A DNA stretch of 64,000 nt from Pseudomonadales bacterium (GCA_019090455.1 JAHRWA010000039.1:124001-188000); one strand, 5' to 3'; shown: positions 9,397 to 19,309, counted from the first letter of the stretch. The notes: generated by a model not told the origin, from the sequence alone. Numbers and translations are program-made.

Positions 9397-11586
9397 CTAT
9401 AACTTACCATAATAACCTTCTTTTAATGCTTCGAATAAGTTGGCTGCCGTATGGGTTTCACCTTCGTAAAGAATCTCGTCATTGCCCTTGGCTTCCATAA
9501 TAGAACCATCGGCTAAGGTAAATCGATAAAGGGTATTCGCCAGATCCTCCTCTCTCACCAATACACCACTGAACACATCCGGGTTAAAACGAAAAGTGGT
9601 ACAACCTTTCAAACCACGGCGATGAGCATAAAGATAAATATCTTTAAAATCATCGTAGGCAATATCAGTCGGGACATTAATCGTTTTAGAAATGGAGGAG
9701 TCAACCCACCTTTGTGCCGCCGCTTGCACATCTAGATGCTGCTCTGGCGTTATCTCATCGGTTGTCACAAAATAATCTGGCAACCCTTCTCCTGGTCCGG
9801 CATCGGCATCAATCCAATGCCGATATGCCAACAATTCGTAAGATAAAACATCCACTTTCTCTTTCGTTTTACGACCTTCTTTAATTACGTTTCTCGAATA
9901 AAGGTGTGCAAAACTGGGCTCAATACCATTGCTGGCGTTATTCCCCAACGTTAAAGAGATAGTACCTGTGGGTGCAATAGACGAATGATGGGTAAACCGA
10001 CAACCGTGTTTTTCAATTTGCTTCACTAGCTCAGCATCCTGCTCAGCCACCCGCTGCATGTAACGGCTAAATTTTGCATGTAGCACTTTACCTAAGACTT
10101 GATCGCCAGCCTTATAACCTTGCTCTAACATCTCAGGCCGCTGGCGTAACATAGATTGAGTCACTTTAAACTTCTCTTCTAAAATAGGGGCAGAACCCTT
10201 CTCCTTAGCCAGCTCTACGCCCACACGCCATCCCGCTAATGCCAACTCTTTTGATACTTTGTCAGTAAATGTGATCGATTTATCATCACCATAGCGCATT
10301 TGTAGCATGGCCATTGTAGAACCTAAACCGAGAAAACCCATACCGTGACGGCGCTTGCTAAACAGCTCTCTCTTTTGCTGTTCCAATGGCAAACCGTTAA
10401 TTTCAACCACGTTATCTAGCATCCGGGTAAACACTGACACTACCCGACGATACTTGTCCCAATTAAAACGGGCTTCAGCAGTAAAAGGGTTTTCGACAAA
10501 TTGCGTGAGATTAACAGAACCAAGCAAACAACTACCGTAAGCAGGTAACGGTTGTTCACCGCAAGGGTTAGTCGCCCGTATCGATTCACAAAACCAGTTG
10601 TTATTCATTTCGTTTACACGATCAATTAAAATAAAACCCGGTTCAGCAAAGTTGTAGGTGGATTCCATAATACACTGCCACAAATCTCGAGCACTAACCC
10701 ATCGATACACCTTACAAGCAGTCAAACCTTTTTTATTGACTACATACCCATCATTACTTGCCCACGACCGCCAAATCACCTGCTTCGGATCTTTTAAATC
10801 TAAAGCCTGAGCCTCTTCGCCACCTTCTTTAAAAGGAAAGACCAAAGCCCATTCCTTGTCTTGCAAAACAGCTTCAATAAACTCATCACTAATAAGTAAG
10901 GACAGATTGAATTGTCGCAAACAACCATCTTGCGCTTTGGCTTTAATAAAGTCGTACACATCAGGGTGGGAAATATCAAAAGTCGCCATCTGTGCACCAC
11001 GGCGTCCACCAGCGGAAGAAACAGTGAAGCAAGTCTTGTCAAAGATATCCATAAAGGAAAGAGGACCGGATGTTTTAGCCCCCGCTCCTGACACATAAGC
11101 TCCCTTAGGCCTGAGTGTCGAAAACTCGTAGCCAATCCCACAACCCGACTTGAGCGTTAGACCGGCTTGTAAGTTTTTTTCAAGAATATCTGACATAGAA
11201 TCCCGAACTGAACCGGATACTGTACAGTTAATGGTTGAGGTGTCGGATTTATATTCTCCTGCACCCGCATTGGATAAGATTCTTCCGGCAGGTATTGCAC
11301 CATTTTTTAAGGCCCATAAAAATTCGGGATACCACTGCTCCTTCTTCTCCGCTTCTACCTCTACATCCGCCAAAGCCCTAGCGACGCGCTCTAGGCTCGC
11401 CTCTATACCCGAATCTACTGCTATGCCTTGACTGTTTTTAAGGCAATATTTTTGTTGCCAAACCTCCATAGAGGTCATTTGTAATGGGACAATTGATCCA
11501 GTGTGAGAAGACTCATCTTGAAGATCGTTCCGTGATACAGGCTTTGATGAAGGTTTAACAGCTTGTTCCAATGGCATACTTATCAT
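9397..11586 (-). CDS. nrdJa: NrdJa, adenosylcobalamin-dependent ribonucleotide reductase catalytic chain
   Basis: This is the class II reductase large chain (729 residues), which makes deoxyribonucleotides with adenosylcobalamin as radical source and without need for oxygen. Visible hallmarks are AGRILSNAG, the TINCTVSGS segment with an active-site Cys, LKSGCGIGYEFS, NPCGEQPLPAYGSCLLGSVNL with the N-C-E catalytic loop, and APTGTISLTLGNNASNGIEP. The C-terminus lacks the redox Cys pair, which is supplied by NrdJb. ATG codons at 11586 and 11577 are both possible. Upstream lies a perfect pair of NrdR boxes. The need for B12 fits the cobalamin island at 33-59 kb. Confidence 0.93.
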   Translation of the reverse strand: MISMPLEQAVKPSSKPVSRNDLQDESSHTGSIVPLQMTSMEVWQQKYCLKNSQGIAVDSGIEASLERVARALADVEVEAEKKEQWYPEFLWALKNGAIPAGRILSNAGAGEYKSDTSTINCTVSGSVRDSMSDILEKNLQAGLTLKSGCGIGYEFSTLRPKGAYVSGAGAKTSGPLSFMDIFDKTCFTVSSAGGRRGAQMATFDISHPDVYDFIKAKAQDGCLRQFNLSLLISDEFIEAVLQDKEWALVFPFKEGGEEAQALDLKDPKQVIWRSWASNDGYVVNKKGLTACKVYRWVSARDLWQCIMESTYNFAEPGFILIDRVNEMNNNWFCESIRATNPCGEQPLPAYGSCLLGSVNLTQFVENPFTAEARFNWDKYRRVVSVFTRMLDNVVEINGLPLEQQKRELFSKRRHGMGFLGLGSTMAMLQMRYGDDKSITFTDKVSKELALAGWRVGVELAKEKGSAPILEEKFKVTQSMLRQRPEMLEQGYKAGDQVLGKVLHAKFSRYMQRVAEQDAELVKQIEKHGCRFTHHSSIAPTGTISLTLGNNASNGIEPSFAHLYSRNVIKEGRKTKEKVDVLSYELLAYRHWIDADAGPGEGLPDYFVTTDEITPEQHLDVQAAAQRWVDSSISKTINVPTDIAYDDFKDIYLYAHRRGLKGCTTFRFNPDVFSGVLVREEDLANTLYRFTLADGSIMEAKGNDEILYEGETHTAANLFEALKEGYYGKL

Positions 11587-11617
11587 CCAATCTTTTTTAA
11601 GTGAGATTAAAAATAGT

Positions 11618-11642
11618 CACATCAGCTAATTTAATTGATGTG
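11618..11642. repeat. Inverted repeat in the nrdJa leader
   Basis: CACATCA and TGATGTG form a 7-base inverted repeat around an 11-base loop, about 35-55 bases upstream of the nrdJa start. It could be a hairpin in the leader RNA. No function is assigned. Confidence 0.3.
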
Positions 11643-11684
11643 GACATAAGGGTATTAGATAGATCTCACTTTTTCAAGGACAAA

Positions 11685-11731
11685 CACAACATATAGTGGT
11701 TAAGGTTACTATTTAAACACTATATGTTGTG
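11685..11731 (-). promoter_or_regulatory. Paired NrdR boxes controlling nrdJab
   Basis: CACAACATATAGTG (11685-11698) and its exact reverse complement CACTATATGTTGTG (11718-11731) match the NrdR box consensus (ACACwATATwTTGT-like). Their centres are 33 bases apart, three helical turns, which is the usual NrdR arrangement. They lie about 100-145 bases upstream of nrdJa. NrdR is the Zn/ATP-cone repressor that silences ribonucleotide reductase genes when dATP is high. On the minus strand a TTGAAA, 17 bases, TACCCT arrangement just downstream could be the promoter. Confidence 0.85.
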
Positions 11732-11897
11732 ATCAATGGGTGAGCAGCGAGCGAATAAAAACCAACCAAAGTAGACAGACTATCCACTATTTGTAGCGCT
11801 AACAACCGAATCAATAGGCCTCAACTGACCATAACATTCAATAATCAACCTTAATATAATCCACAGTCACAATACTAAGCTATCGAAGGAATGATCC

Positions 11898-13520
11898 ATG
11901 ATTACCCCCACAAAAACGCTTTTCCTATCAACCATTGCCGGCTTTCTCATTCTGATAAACACTCTCCCTGTACACGCCATTCCATCACAAGAGGATGCGG
12001 ATATTCTCGAAACAAACGAGGTAACGCCGGAGCAATACACCCCCCCCTTGACTTCAATATTAAATAGAAGCTGGAAACCTTCAATGGAATTCGCGGGTAA
12101 CGGCGATCAACAAGCGGGGGTAGACAAACTACGCAAGATGCAGCAACTACAGCAAACCATGTTAGAAAATTCAGACTTTCACAAACAAACACTCACTTTC
12201 ATTGATGATCTTTGGGCCTCCTTTGAGCACTTCAATTTAAAAAAATTCCACAAAATATTACCCGAAGATGCCGGTGAGTGGCGCAAACTCACAGTTATTG
12301 GACACCTCAATGACGATATCTATAAGTACGGACCTACTCCTGCCTCAGTCAACGCAATAAACCCAAAAGGCTCACCCAAAGAATTGGGTGATTTCAATGT
12401 GGAAATCAGAGCGAAAGAAATCGAGAACAAAATATTTGGCACGAGTTTCCTCATCGAATCCGATGTTAATCTCGGCCTGGGCAGCGCCGATTGGACCGCA
12501 TTAAGAAAAGCGACAAAAGAAACAATTAAAATTGTAGTCGATGGCGATTCACGCTTCACAAGTAAGGACAGTGACTTTTTCCAAGCAAATTATTATCGCG
12601 ATAAAGTAAAGGCAATGAATGAAAATTTGGATTCCAAAGATATCGCAATAGTTGCTTCTTTGTGGGCATCATTCCCTGAAATGTGGGACTTATTGTCAAA
12701 GGTAGCTAAGGTAGAAGACGCTGTTGTTATCGATATAGCGAATAGACCTTATAAGCAACTGCACACCTCACTCTCCATCCAGCCTGATAAAATGAAACAG
12801 GTGTACCCTAAGCTTGCAAAGTTTCTCCGGAAAGTAGGCCCCCTATTTAACGTCAAATTGGACTTAAATGCTGATGAAGGCCGGTATATTCGAGCAGAAA
12901 TAGATAGCAAAACACTGATGGTCACCATTGAAGCCTATGTAAAAGAAGGCCAAATTCTACCCATAAATCACTCAGGGGTAGTCGCCCTTACAGTACCTAA
13001 CAAAAAACTGGGTGAACCTTGGAACTTTGTTGCTACAGCAAATGTGGATTTGCATATTCTAGGAGTCAAGGCAAGTCTCAACAACCTTACAACGAAAATA
13101 GACTACATCACTAATGAAACCGGCGCCGACGTCAACGTTCAAGTAAATGAAATGCCGGCCTTGGATATTTCAGGTCGAGCTTTGGGAATATTACCCACTT
13201 CGTTTATTGATGTAATGATGCCAAGCAACCTTGAAAAAATAATGTCTGCTTTCATGGCTGTTATATTTGAGGGTGACAACGGAAAGGGGATTCTTGTGGA
13301 ATCGACTTTCCTACAAGCTACACCAGAGAGAGTAGCACTCGTTGAATCCGATGTTAGCTTTGTGGGCCTAGACAATATATTCATGCGAATAGGCATGGGC
13401 ATTGTCAATGATCGTATAATTCCTGGAGATAAAGTTTCCGTAGAGATCAGGCAGTTGTGGTTCGATACACAACACGCTTTTGCCAACGATTTAGAAAACT
13501 ACGTCGACACGGTTCTTTAG
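11898..13520 (+). CDS. Large exported protein of unknown function
   Basis: The 540-residue protein has a signal peptide of about 27 residues (hydrophobic core FLSTIAGFLILINTLP, cleavage near VHA), so it is periplasmic or surface-located. An AAGGA lies seven bases before the ATG. The first third is helical and charged; the last 300 residues look like extended beta structure (LDLNADEGRYIRAEI, IEAYVKEGQILPI). No cysteine pattern, metal site or catalytic triad stands out. The gene converges on a strong shared terminator with another large orphan exported protein gene at 13623. I recognise no family. Confidence 0.65.
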   Translation: MITPTKTLFLSTIAGFLILINTLPVHAIPSQEDADILETNEVTPEQYTPPLTSILNRSWKPSMEFAGNGDQQAGVDKLRKMQQLQQTMLENSDFHKQTLTFIDDLWASFEHFNLKKFHKILPEDAGEWRKLTVIGHLNDDIYKYGPTPASVNAINPKGSPKELGDFNVEIRAKEIENKIFGTSFLIESDVNLGLGSADWTALRKATKETIKIVVDGDSRFTSKDSDFFQANYYRDKVKAMNENLDSKDIAIVASLWASFPEMWDLLSKVAKVEDAVVIDIANRPYKQLHTSLSIQPDKMKQVYPKLAKFLRKVGPLFNVKLDLNADEGRYIRAEIDSKTLMVTIEAYVKEGQILPINHSGVVALTVPNKKLGEPWNFVATANVDLHILGVKASLNNLTTKIDYITNETGADVNVQVNEMPALDISGRALGILPTSFIDVMMPSNLEKIMSAFMAVIFEGDNGKGILVESTFLQATPERVALVESDVSFVGLDNIFMRIGMGIVNDRIIPGDKVSVEIRQLWFDTQHAFANDLENYVDTVL

Positions 13521-13559
13521 ATTTTTCTGAAACTAACAACCTTTAACCTAAAGCCATAA

Positions 13560-13595
13560 AAATAAATGCAGCATCAATCAATGCTGCATTTATTT
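13560..13595. terminator. Strong bidirectional rho-independent terminator
   Basis: A perfect 15-base inverted repeat (AAATAAATGCAGCAT / ATGCTGCATTTATTT) encloses a 6-base loop. The A-rich 5' arm and T-rich 3' arm give a T-tract on both strands. It lies between the convergent genes ending at 13520 and 13623 and should stop both. Confidence 0.88.
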
Positions 13596-13622
13596 CTCTC
13601 CCTATCATTACGACAATCTCAA

Positions 13623-14966
13623 TTAGATCTCCTGCACTTTAACATCGTAAGGCGAGGTAAAATCGCTATACAACTTATCACCAGGCCCCTCGCCCAGATT
13701 GTTACTCACATAAAAACCCACCTCCAAACCAATAAACCCCTCCCTTGGGATTCTCTCAATTCGGTAACCAACATGCGGCATTTGCCCAGCAAACCTCTCA
13801 GGCCGGTCTCTTTTTTTCTCATGTTCAAAAAAGTAAAAGCTGAGCGGCAATTCTCCATCAATAAAATTAAAATCCGCAAATAAATCGAGTTGCTTTCCTG
13901 TTCTTGCCCAAATCCATTTAGGCCCATCTTCAAATATTGTCTTTTGCATTTCCACTTCATCGTCTGATTCTACAGCATCCACTTTTGCCACTAGGCCCGG
14001 CTTCACAGAGGACATAACTTCCAGCCCTTTCAAGTCATTTCCATCTATAGCAATTGTTAGCTTAGGATTCCATAAGGCCGCTCGCTGCCACCACTTCATT
14101 TGAACTCGAGCAATATAGTTGAGCCGATTCGCGTAAAAATGAGCCTGTATATCAAACGATATCACCGGTATTTTAAATATATATATCGTCGTTTTCATCT
14201 GCGTAACCGCTCGGATAGGACCTGCTTTTTCCGCATAAGGCTTGGCTACGAAGTTTTTGTTGTTCAAGGTGACTCTAGGAAAAGGGACGACTAATCCTCC
14301 CCCCATTCTAATTTTCATCGTATCAATCGGTGACTCTTGCTCACCGGTGAAATCAAAATATGAGAATGTTTTCCAGTTGAGGGCATTCTTCTTACTCATC
14401 GTCAACGTGTAAGCATCTGTCTCCACTCGACCCAACGCAGCCGCATAACGCACATAAACATCCTCAGACTTAAGTCGGCTATTCTTCACCACATAGACAT
14501 AATACTTTTGCCCTTTAGCAGAAAGGTATTCAACCTCAGCAATGATTCTTCCTCCTGCTCTCATCGCATCCAGTTTACGCGGCCCACCATCCGCAAACAT
14601 AAATAACATTCGATCTGCTTCATCAACCAAATTTACCCTGCCGTCTATTTCTGTTTCCGATTCTTCGAAATATACCAACCCGTTTATGTCGTATTCATCA
14701 AACTGATAAGGGATGGGGACCAAATGGCCATCCACAACGGCGCTCACAGAATAACTACCGACGGATTCGTTCAACCAATTTTTGATGTCACTCCCTTTAA
14801 TTTCGACTACTCTCAACTTCTCGGCTTCAGATAATCCCATTGTCGAAATTAACTCAACTGACTTTCCATCTGCCAATAGAGGTCCGGCCTCTAACAGACA
14901 TAGACACACAATCAGGCACTGCCCAACCCATTTTCTGGAAGACAAAACATCTTTGAATTTAAACAT
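13623..14966 (-). CDS. Large exported protein of unknown function
   Basis: This 447-residue protein has an N-terminal signal sequence (hydrophobic core QCLIVCLCLLEAGPLLA, cleavage near LLADG). GAGG is spaced seven bases from the ATG. The mature part is rich in aromatic residues and predicted beta strands. It contains acidic motifs such as DEADRMLFMFADGGP and a C-terminal segment (PREGFIGLEVGFYVSNN) that ends in a beta-rich region. It resembles large uncharacterised periplasmic proteins of marine gammaproteobacteria, but I cannot name a domain. A 22-base palindrome lies about 100 bases upstream. Confidence 0.65.
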   Translation of the reverse strand: MFKFKDVLSSRKWVGQCLIVCLCLLEAGPLLADGKSVELISTMGLSEAEKLRVVEIKGSDIKNWLNESVGSYSVSAVVDGHLVPIPYQFDEYDINGLVYFEESETEIDGRVNLVDEADRMLFMFADGGPRKLDAMRAGGRIIAEVEYLSAKGQKYYVYVVKNSRLKSEDVYVRYAAALGRVETDAYTLTMSKKNALNWKTFSYFDFTGEQESPIDTMKIRMGGGLVVPFPRVTLNNKNFVAKPYAEKAGPIRAVTQMKTTIYIFKIPVISFDIQAHFYANRLNYIARVQMKWWQRAALWNPKLTIAIDGNDLKGLEVMSSVKPGLVAKVDAVESDDEVEMQKTIFEDGPKWIWARTGKQLDLFADFNFIDGELPLSFYFFEHEKKRDRPERFAGQMPHVGYRIERIPREGFIGLEVGFYVSNNLGEGPGDKLYSDFTSPYDVKVQEI

Positions 14967-15064
14967 TATGACGCCTCAATACATTCGGTTTACACCATCA
15001 AGATAAATATGCTGCTAGGAAATTATGGATCTCATTTCATTGATGGAAAATAATATTCTTCTCA

Positions 15065-15086
15065 GCATATGCCAGCTGACATATGC
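15065..15086. promoter_or_regulatory. 22-base near-perfect palindrome, possible operator
   Basis: GCATATG (15065-15071) and CATATGC (15080-15086) flank CCAGCTGA, so the whole 22-base site is palindromic apart from one mismatched pair beside the central CAGCTG. It lies in the 225-base spacer upstream of the exported-protein gene at 14966. Length and symmetry suit a TetR- or MarR-type operator; no regulator gene is adjacent. Confidence 0.4.
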
Positions 15087-15191
15087 ACGACCTAGTGTAC
15101 TGAATTTACATTCGGTAACCTAGCGCCGTTTTCGGAAACAAACCTTTGAACTTAGGTAGCCATGAGATTATGAATTTATGAATCGAGAATG

Positions 15192-17090
15192 CTAAGAATC
15201 CAAAGAACAACAATAGGTACTACGTAGTAAAGTGCCGAAAGGTTTCTCACCAAACTCTTTGGTGAAAGCTGAATCGAGCCAAGCGATATTTCCATTAATT
15301 ACCACCAACTCAACAACACCCTCGGATCGATTCACCATTTGAGGGTGATCAAAGCACTCCCTATATTGAATTGAGGTATTCAAGTCAGAGTCGTACTCGC
15401 GTAACGCTTCCGGATTAATAAGAACAAGATCGGCTTGCGATCCAATATCAAGATTACCAACATCTAATCCAAATAGTTTAGCCGGCGCACTGGTAAGTCG
15501 TTTAATGGCTTCTGATACCAATTCTATAGAGTCCAGTGCGGCGAACTTTAGTGTTCGTAAATTGCCATCAAAGAACGCCATATTAGTTAAATGGGCTCCG
15601 CTATCATTAAAACCCGGTATGGTCTGTTCATGAAACAACAGCTTCTTCAACACATCGGGACGCTCATTTGCAGTTGTGGTATACCAGCGAAATTGCTTGT
15701 CATACTGTAAGAGCATATGCAGCATAAAATCTGCATCATCTTTAATGGGAGGAAACTGCTTAAACTCATTGGCTTCTTCAACATCTATCGCAATGGCAGA
15801 ATTACCGCGTTGATATGCTATTACTCTCGCAAAAATATCTGACATTTTTGCACCCTTCCAGCCATCTATTTCACAGGAATCAATGTACATCTCGTCCAAG
15901 TTACGGCCGAAGGTTGTGGGTTCTAACTGTAATTTTCTCAATAAGTGAGGCAAATTAAATCCTTCTTTTCCACTACGCCAAGCTTGCCTAAAACGCGCCT
16001 GAAATTCTGAATCTAACAGTAAACTTTTCCGCCCTTCCACATCTTCGACATCCAAGGCATTAAGCTCTCTGAAAGCGGCTTTTTCTTCCAGCAATGGAGT
16101 CGCTACTCCATCTGCGAAGACTTTAAAAGGAGCTGACAATGTTTGAAAGGTAAAATCTCCGCCAAAGAATTTGGAATTAATTAATCCACTTAACCTTAAC
16201 AGCCCATCGGCTCCTCGTTTATTCGCGCTAAGATCCATTGCCGCAGTAGCCGTCATGCGTAGCGGTTTATCTGCTCCGCGACGACTGCTCATAAAAAAAG
16301 TTTTAATGGTTTTCCCCATATTCTCGGGATCAGGCGTCGCTTGCCAGGTGCGATCGTATTTTCGGACCACATCGCCCAACGCTTTTATTTCTTCCCATGG
16401 TGCATTTTGAGCGGGGATTTTTGCATTGCGATGGGGATCGTTCGCTAAGAAATGCAGAGGCAAACCATCGGAAGAAAAACCCACATAGCCTTCTTTCATC
16501 GCTTTTTCTACTAATACGACCATTTCCGCGATTTCATCTGTAGTGGGCTGTCGTTCAAGACTCTCCTCCAGCCCCATCACTTCTACTCGAAGCATAGTAT
16601 GCGGAATCATAGGAGCCACATTGGGCCCCAAAGCTAACCCATCGAAATGATTCAAATAATCCCCGGTATCATGCCAGGAGATTTTATCTGCAACGGATCT
16701 GAGAACGGACTTTGGGATATTTTCCACTCGCGCAAAACAATCCACAATGACGTTTTCTTCTGGCTTTTCAGAATTTCTTTGGGCACCAAACGCTATCCCT
16801 AGACTACAATTACTCATCACCACACTAGTAGTGCCATGACGAACCGCTTCAGGAAGACCCGGCTCTACTTCCACTTCAAGATCATAATGAGTGTGGATAT
16901 CGATCAAGCCAGGCATAAGCCACTTGCCTTTCCCTTCTACCACTCGCTCGGCACAAGTAGGATCAAGATTCAGACCTTTGGCCGCAATCACACCATCTTG
17001 GATCGCAATGTCTATCGATTCTGGCGGTCCTCCCTTACCATCAAAAACAAGCGCATTCTTAATCAGCACATTCCAATGTCTATTAACCAT
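15192..17090 (-). CDS. Amidohydrolase family 3, N-acyl-D-amino-acid deacylase-like
   Basis: This 632-residue member of the D-aminoacylase branch of the metal-dependent amidohydrolases has the family's N-terminal small beta domain (IKNALVFDGKGG), then GLIDIHTHYD with the metal-binding HxH. It continues through an HGTTSVVMSNCSLG segment containing the cysteine ligand seen in D-aminoacylases, VGFSSDGLP, and a C-terminal DSGAHLTNM with the catalytic Asp. It ends with the usual ADLVLINPEAL strand. The reaction is probably hydrolysis of an N-acyl or cyclic amide; the substrate is unknown. The start has AGGAG upstream. The next gene upstream on the same strand is the FabY-like synthase, about 65 bases away, so they may form an operon. 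Confidence 0.82.
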   Translation of the reverse strand: MVNRHWNVLIKNALVFDGKGGPPESIDIAIQDGVIAAKGLNLDPTCAERVVEGKGKWLMPGLIDIHTHYDLEVEVEPGLPEAVRHGTTSVVMSNCSLGIAFGAQRNSEKPEENVIVDCFARVENIPKSVLRSVADKISWHDTGDYLNHFDGLALGPNVAPMIPHTMLRVEVMGLEESLERQPTTDEIAEMVVLVEKAMKEGYVGFSSDGLPLHFLANDPHRNAKIPAQNAPWEEIKALGDVVRKYDRTWQATPDPENMGKTIKTFFMSSRRGADKPLRMTATAAMDLSANKRGADGLLRLSGLINSKFFGGDFTFQTLSAPFKVFADGVATPLLEEKAAFRELNALDVEDVEGRKSLLLDSEFQARFRQAWRSGKEGFNLPHLLRKLQLEPTTFGRNLDEMYIDSCEIDGWKGAKMSDIFARVIAYQRGNSAIAIDVEEANEFKQFPPIKDDADFMLHMLLQYDKQFRWYTTTANERPDVLKKLLFHEQTIPGFNDSGAHLTNMAFFDGNLRTLKFAALDSIELVSEAIKRLTSAPAKLFGLDVGNLDIGSQADLVLINPEALREYDSDLNTSIQYRECFDHPQMVNRSEGVVELVVINGNIAWLDSAFTKEFGEKPFGTLLRSTYCCSLDS

Positions 17091-17155
17091 GACCCCAAGC
17101 TCCTATAATTTGAAAATAAAGGTTTGGTAAGGAAAGACCTAAAAAAGAGGCCTAA

Positions 17156-19024
17156 TCATTGCTTCTTCTCACCTAACCAATCGCTATATTCATTGTCAAC
17201 CGGCAGCTTCACCGGTCTATCAAACCCAGGTAATCGAATTTCTTCCTTGGTGTAACTAACATCATTATCCGTCAACACATTATGGTCAAATAAGTAAGTC
17301 GGCTTAGCTTCACCGGATAACGCAGATTGATCGTACTGATCGGCTTTTTCCTTCGTTTTCTCATTGCGTGCAAGATACGCATTAAACGCTTTGCACCCAA
17401 CTCGTTTTTCTATCATTGACTCAACAATATGCGGCGCCATTACACTGCCTGTGGCATTGTTGCCCCCAAACCCTTTAGAGTTTATAAACGCTACATCCAT
17501 CGCATTCCGGCCCACTTCATGGTGCTGCTGACGAATATTAAGATTACTGTCATTAACATCTTCCGCCACTTCATCGATGGTAGCGATGCCTGGAATAATT
17601 CCCTGATTAAAACTACCTAGCACCATTGCCAGTTGATCGCCGGATGCTGGCGAAAGTGGATGCCCTACATAGCATTTATTCGCGGCAATAATCCATTTAT
17701 CGATATCAAATACTTTCGCAGTTTCGTTAAGGATCATAGATTCTGTGGTTCGATTCTGTGGTGTGCTGGTGCCATGCGCCACCATATACGATCGCTGCTG
17801 TATCGCTTTCTCACCCAACATGCTACGCATGTATGCCACACTTTTAGCCACTGTTAAATAGTTACCGACTCCAGGTGAAGGAATCGATTTTTTGAAACCA
17901 TCTGCATGTACAAAAACGTTAGGTATCGCACCGTAAATGGTGGCCCCCAACTCTAAAGCCAACTCATCGTCACACAACACAAAAAACTGGGCTGATTCTG
18001 ACAAAGTAAAACCACAGTTATAAGAGAAGGGTCGACTTGCTCGCTGATAATCGGGTGAACTGATGCCTTTAGCTTTATCCAGCTCCAACAGCTCTGCGTC
18101 CGTCGCTAACGCTCCCATATTGCCGTAACCTTCAAACACCTCAGGAACAAGACCGGTTTCACTATTACCTACAATCACCAAACGACATCGACCACTCTTA
18201 ATCGCATCCATACCTTGGCGTAGGTTATACAAGAAGGTAGCGCATGCTCCAATATTGCATCCTGTATGACCCACGTTACCGATAACATAGGCATTGATAA
18301 AATCAGCAGGCATTTCAGGCAAACCTAATGGCAAACTTTTTGGCGTTACCTGTTTGCCCAGCAATCGAGCTTGCATCATCCCGCCATATCCATTCGAATC
18401 TAACTGGGACATGCCACTCCCCGCGAAAACACCAATATCGTCTGGATCAAGACGCTGTCGTATACGTTCCCAATCTATACCTAAAGAACCCATCGCATCT
18501 GAAGCACCGTATACCGTCATCGCTAAAGCCTTCGGATGATGCCTTGAAGGATACAAAGATTCCGCACTAAAACCCGTTGGCAACTGACCACAACTTTTAA
18601 CGACCGACACACGTGTATCGGGGATTAGCAGGTCCGTGGCGCCTTTCACTTCGACGGTTACTCGCCCTTCTTCTGGGGATTCCGTTATCTGCCAATTCTC
18701 AGGAATTTTAAGCGGAAGATGCTTACGTTTCACGGTCATTCGAAGTGGATGATTCACATCGCTTTCAGCCGTTAAACGCCGGTGTAAAGGGATGTTATCG
18801 CCATCAAAAACCGTGTCTTCGAGCTTACGGATAAGCGTGTGATTGAGTATGTAGTCTCTATCTTCCGGTGAAACCCCCATCAAACTACCCAAACTCTTGA
18901 GCGTACGAGCCTGATCAGACTCATTTAATGCGTCAAAAACCATGCGTTGATAGCCGTAGTGAAAAGACGTTCTTCCTGCTGGATTAACGCCTCCCATGCC
19001 GATAATGACCGGTAGTCGTGACAT
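17156..19024 (-). CDS. fabY: FabY-type beta-ketoacyl-ACP synthase
   Basis: This condensing enzyme closely follows Pseudomonas FabY (acetyl-CoA to acetoacetyl-ACP, first step of fatty-acid synthesis) from its start MSRLPVIIGMGG onward. The active-site Cys is in NIGACATFLYN, and the two catalytic His residues are in VAHGTSTPQNR and CYVGHPLSPASGDQ. INSKGFGGNNATG is the glycine-rich C-terminal loop. I choose the ATG at 19024, which has GGAG upstream and begins where FabY begins, over a TTG at 19054; the product has 622 residues. It lies between an amidohydrolase and an acyl-CoA ligase, so a specialised paralogue feeding another pathway is possible. Confidence 0.85.
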   Translation of the reverse strand: MSRLPVIIGMGGVNPAGRTSFHYGYQRMVFDALNESDQARTLKSLGSLMGVSPEDRDYILNHTLIRKLEDTVFDGDNIPLHRRLTAESDVNHPLRMTVKRKHLPLKIPENWQITESPEEGRVTVEVKGATDLLIPDTRVSVVKSCGQLPTGFSAESLYPSRHHPKALAMTVYGASDAMGSLGIDWERIRQRLDPDDIGVFAGSGMSQLDSNGYGGMMQARLLGKQVTPKSLPLGLPEMPADFINAYVIGNVGHTGCNIGACATFLYNLRQGMDAIKSGRCRLVIVGNSETGLVPEVFEGYGNMGALATDAELLELDKAKGISSPDYQRASRPFSYNCGFTLSESAQFFVLCDDELALELGATIYGAIPNVFVHADGFKKSIPSPGVGNYLTVAKSVAYMRSMLGEKAIQQRSYMVAHGTSTPQNRTTESMILNETAKVFDIDKWIIAANKCYVGHPLSPASGDQLAMVLGSFNQGIIPGIATIDEVAEDVNDSNLNIRQQHHEVGRNAMDVAFINSKGFGGNNATGSVMAPHIVESMIEKRVGCKAFNAYLARNEKTKEKADQYDQSALSGEAKPTYLFDHNVLTDNDVSYTKEEIRLPGFDRPVKLPVDNEYSDWLGEKKQ

Positions 19025-19273
19025 ATGCTCTTCATCTCCAATATTGATTTTCAAAATAAAACAATATGTTAAGTCTACGATATAACCCGAATTGAAACTT
19101 GCTCAAACTAGCCACTGCACTTGCCAAACCGGACGTGGCGATATTTTCTTCACCCGATTCAAAGTGCTGTTGAGATTAGAGGTATTCCATTAGAGCGTAC
19201 AAGGGGAGGCCGGGAGGCAATCCCCGCAGAAAGCAGGGATCAATTTTGATAATGAGTTGCACGGATTACTGTT

Positions 19274-19295
19274 GTAGCTATCTATTGATAGCTAC
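19274..19295 (-). terminator. Hairpin downstream of the acyl-CoA ligase
   Basis: GTAGCTATC and GATAGCTAC form a perfect 9-base stem with a 4-base loop, 15 bases after the ligase stop codon. No T-tract follows on the minus strand, so it may be an RNA-stabilising hairpin or a weak terminator. Confidence 0.5.
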
Positions 19296-19309
19296 TCATG
19301 TCCTAGTAC

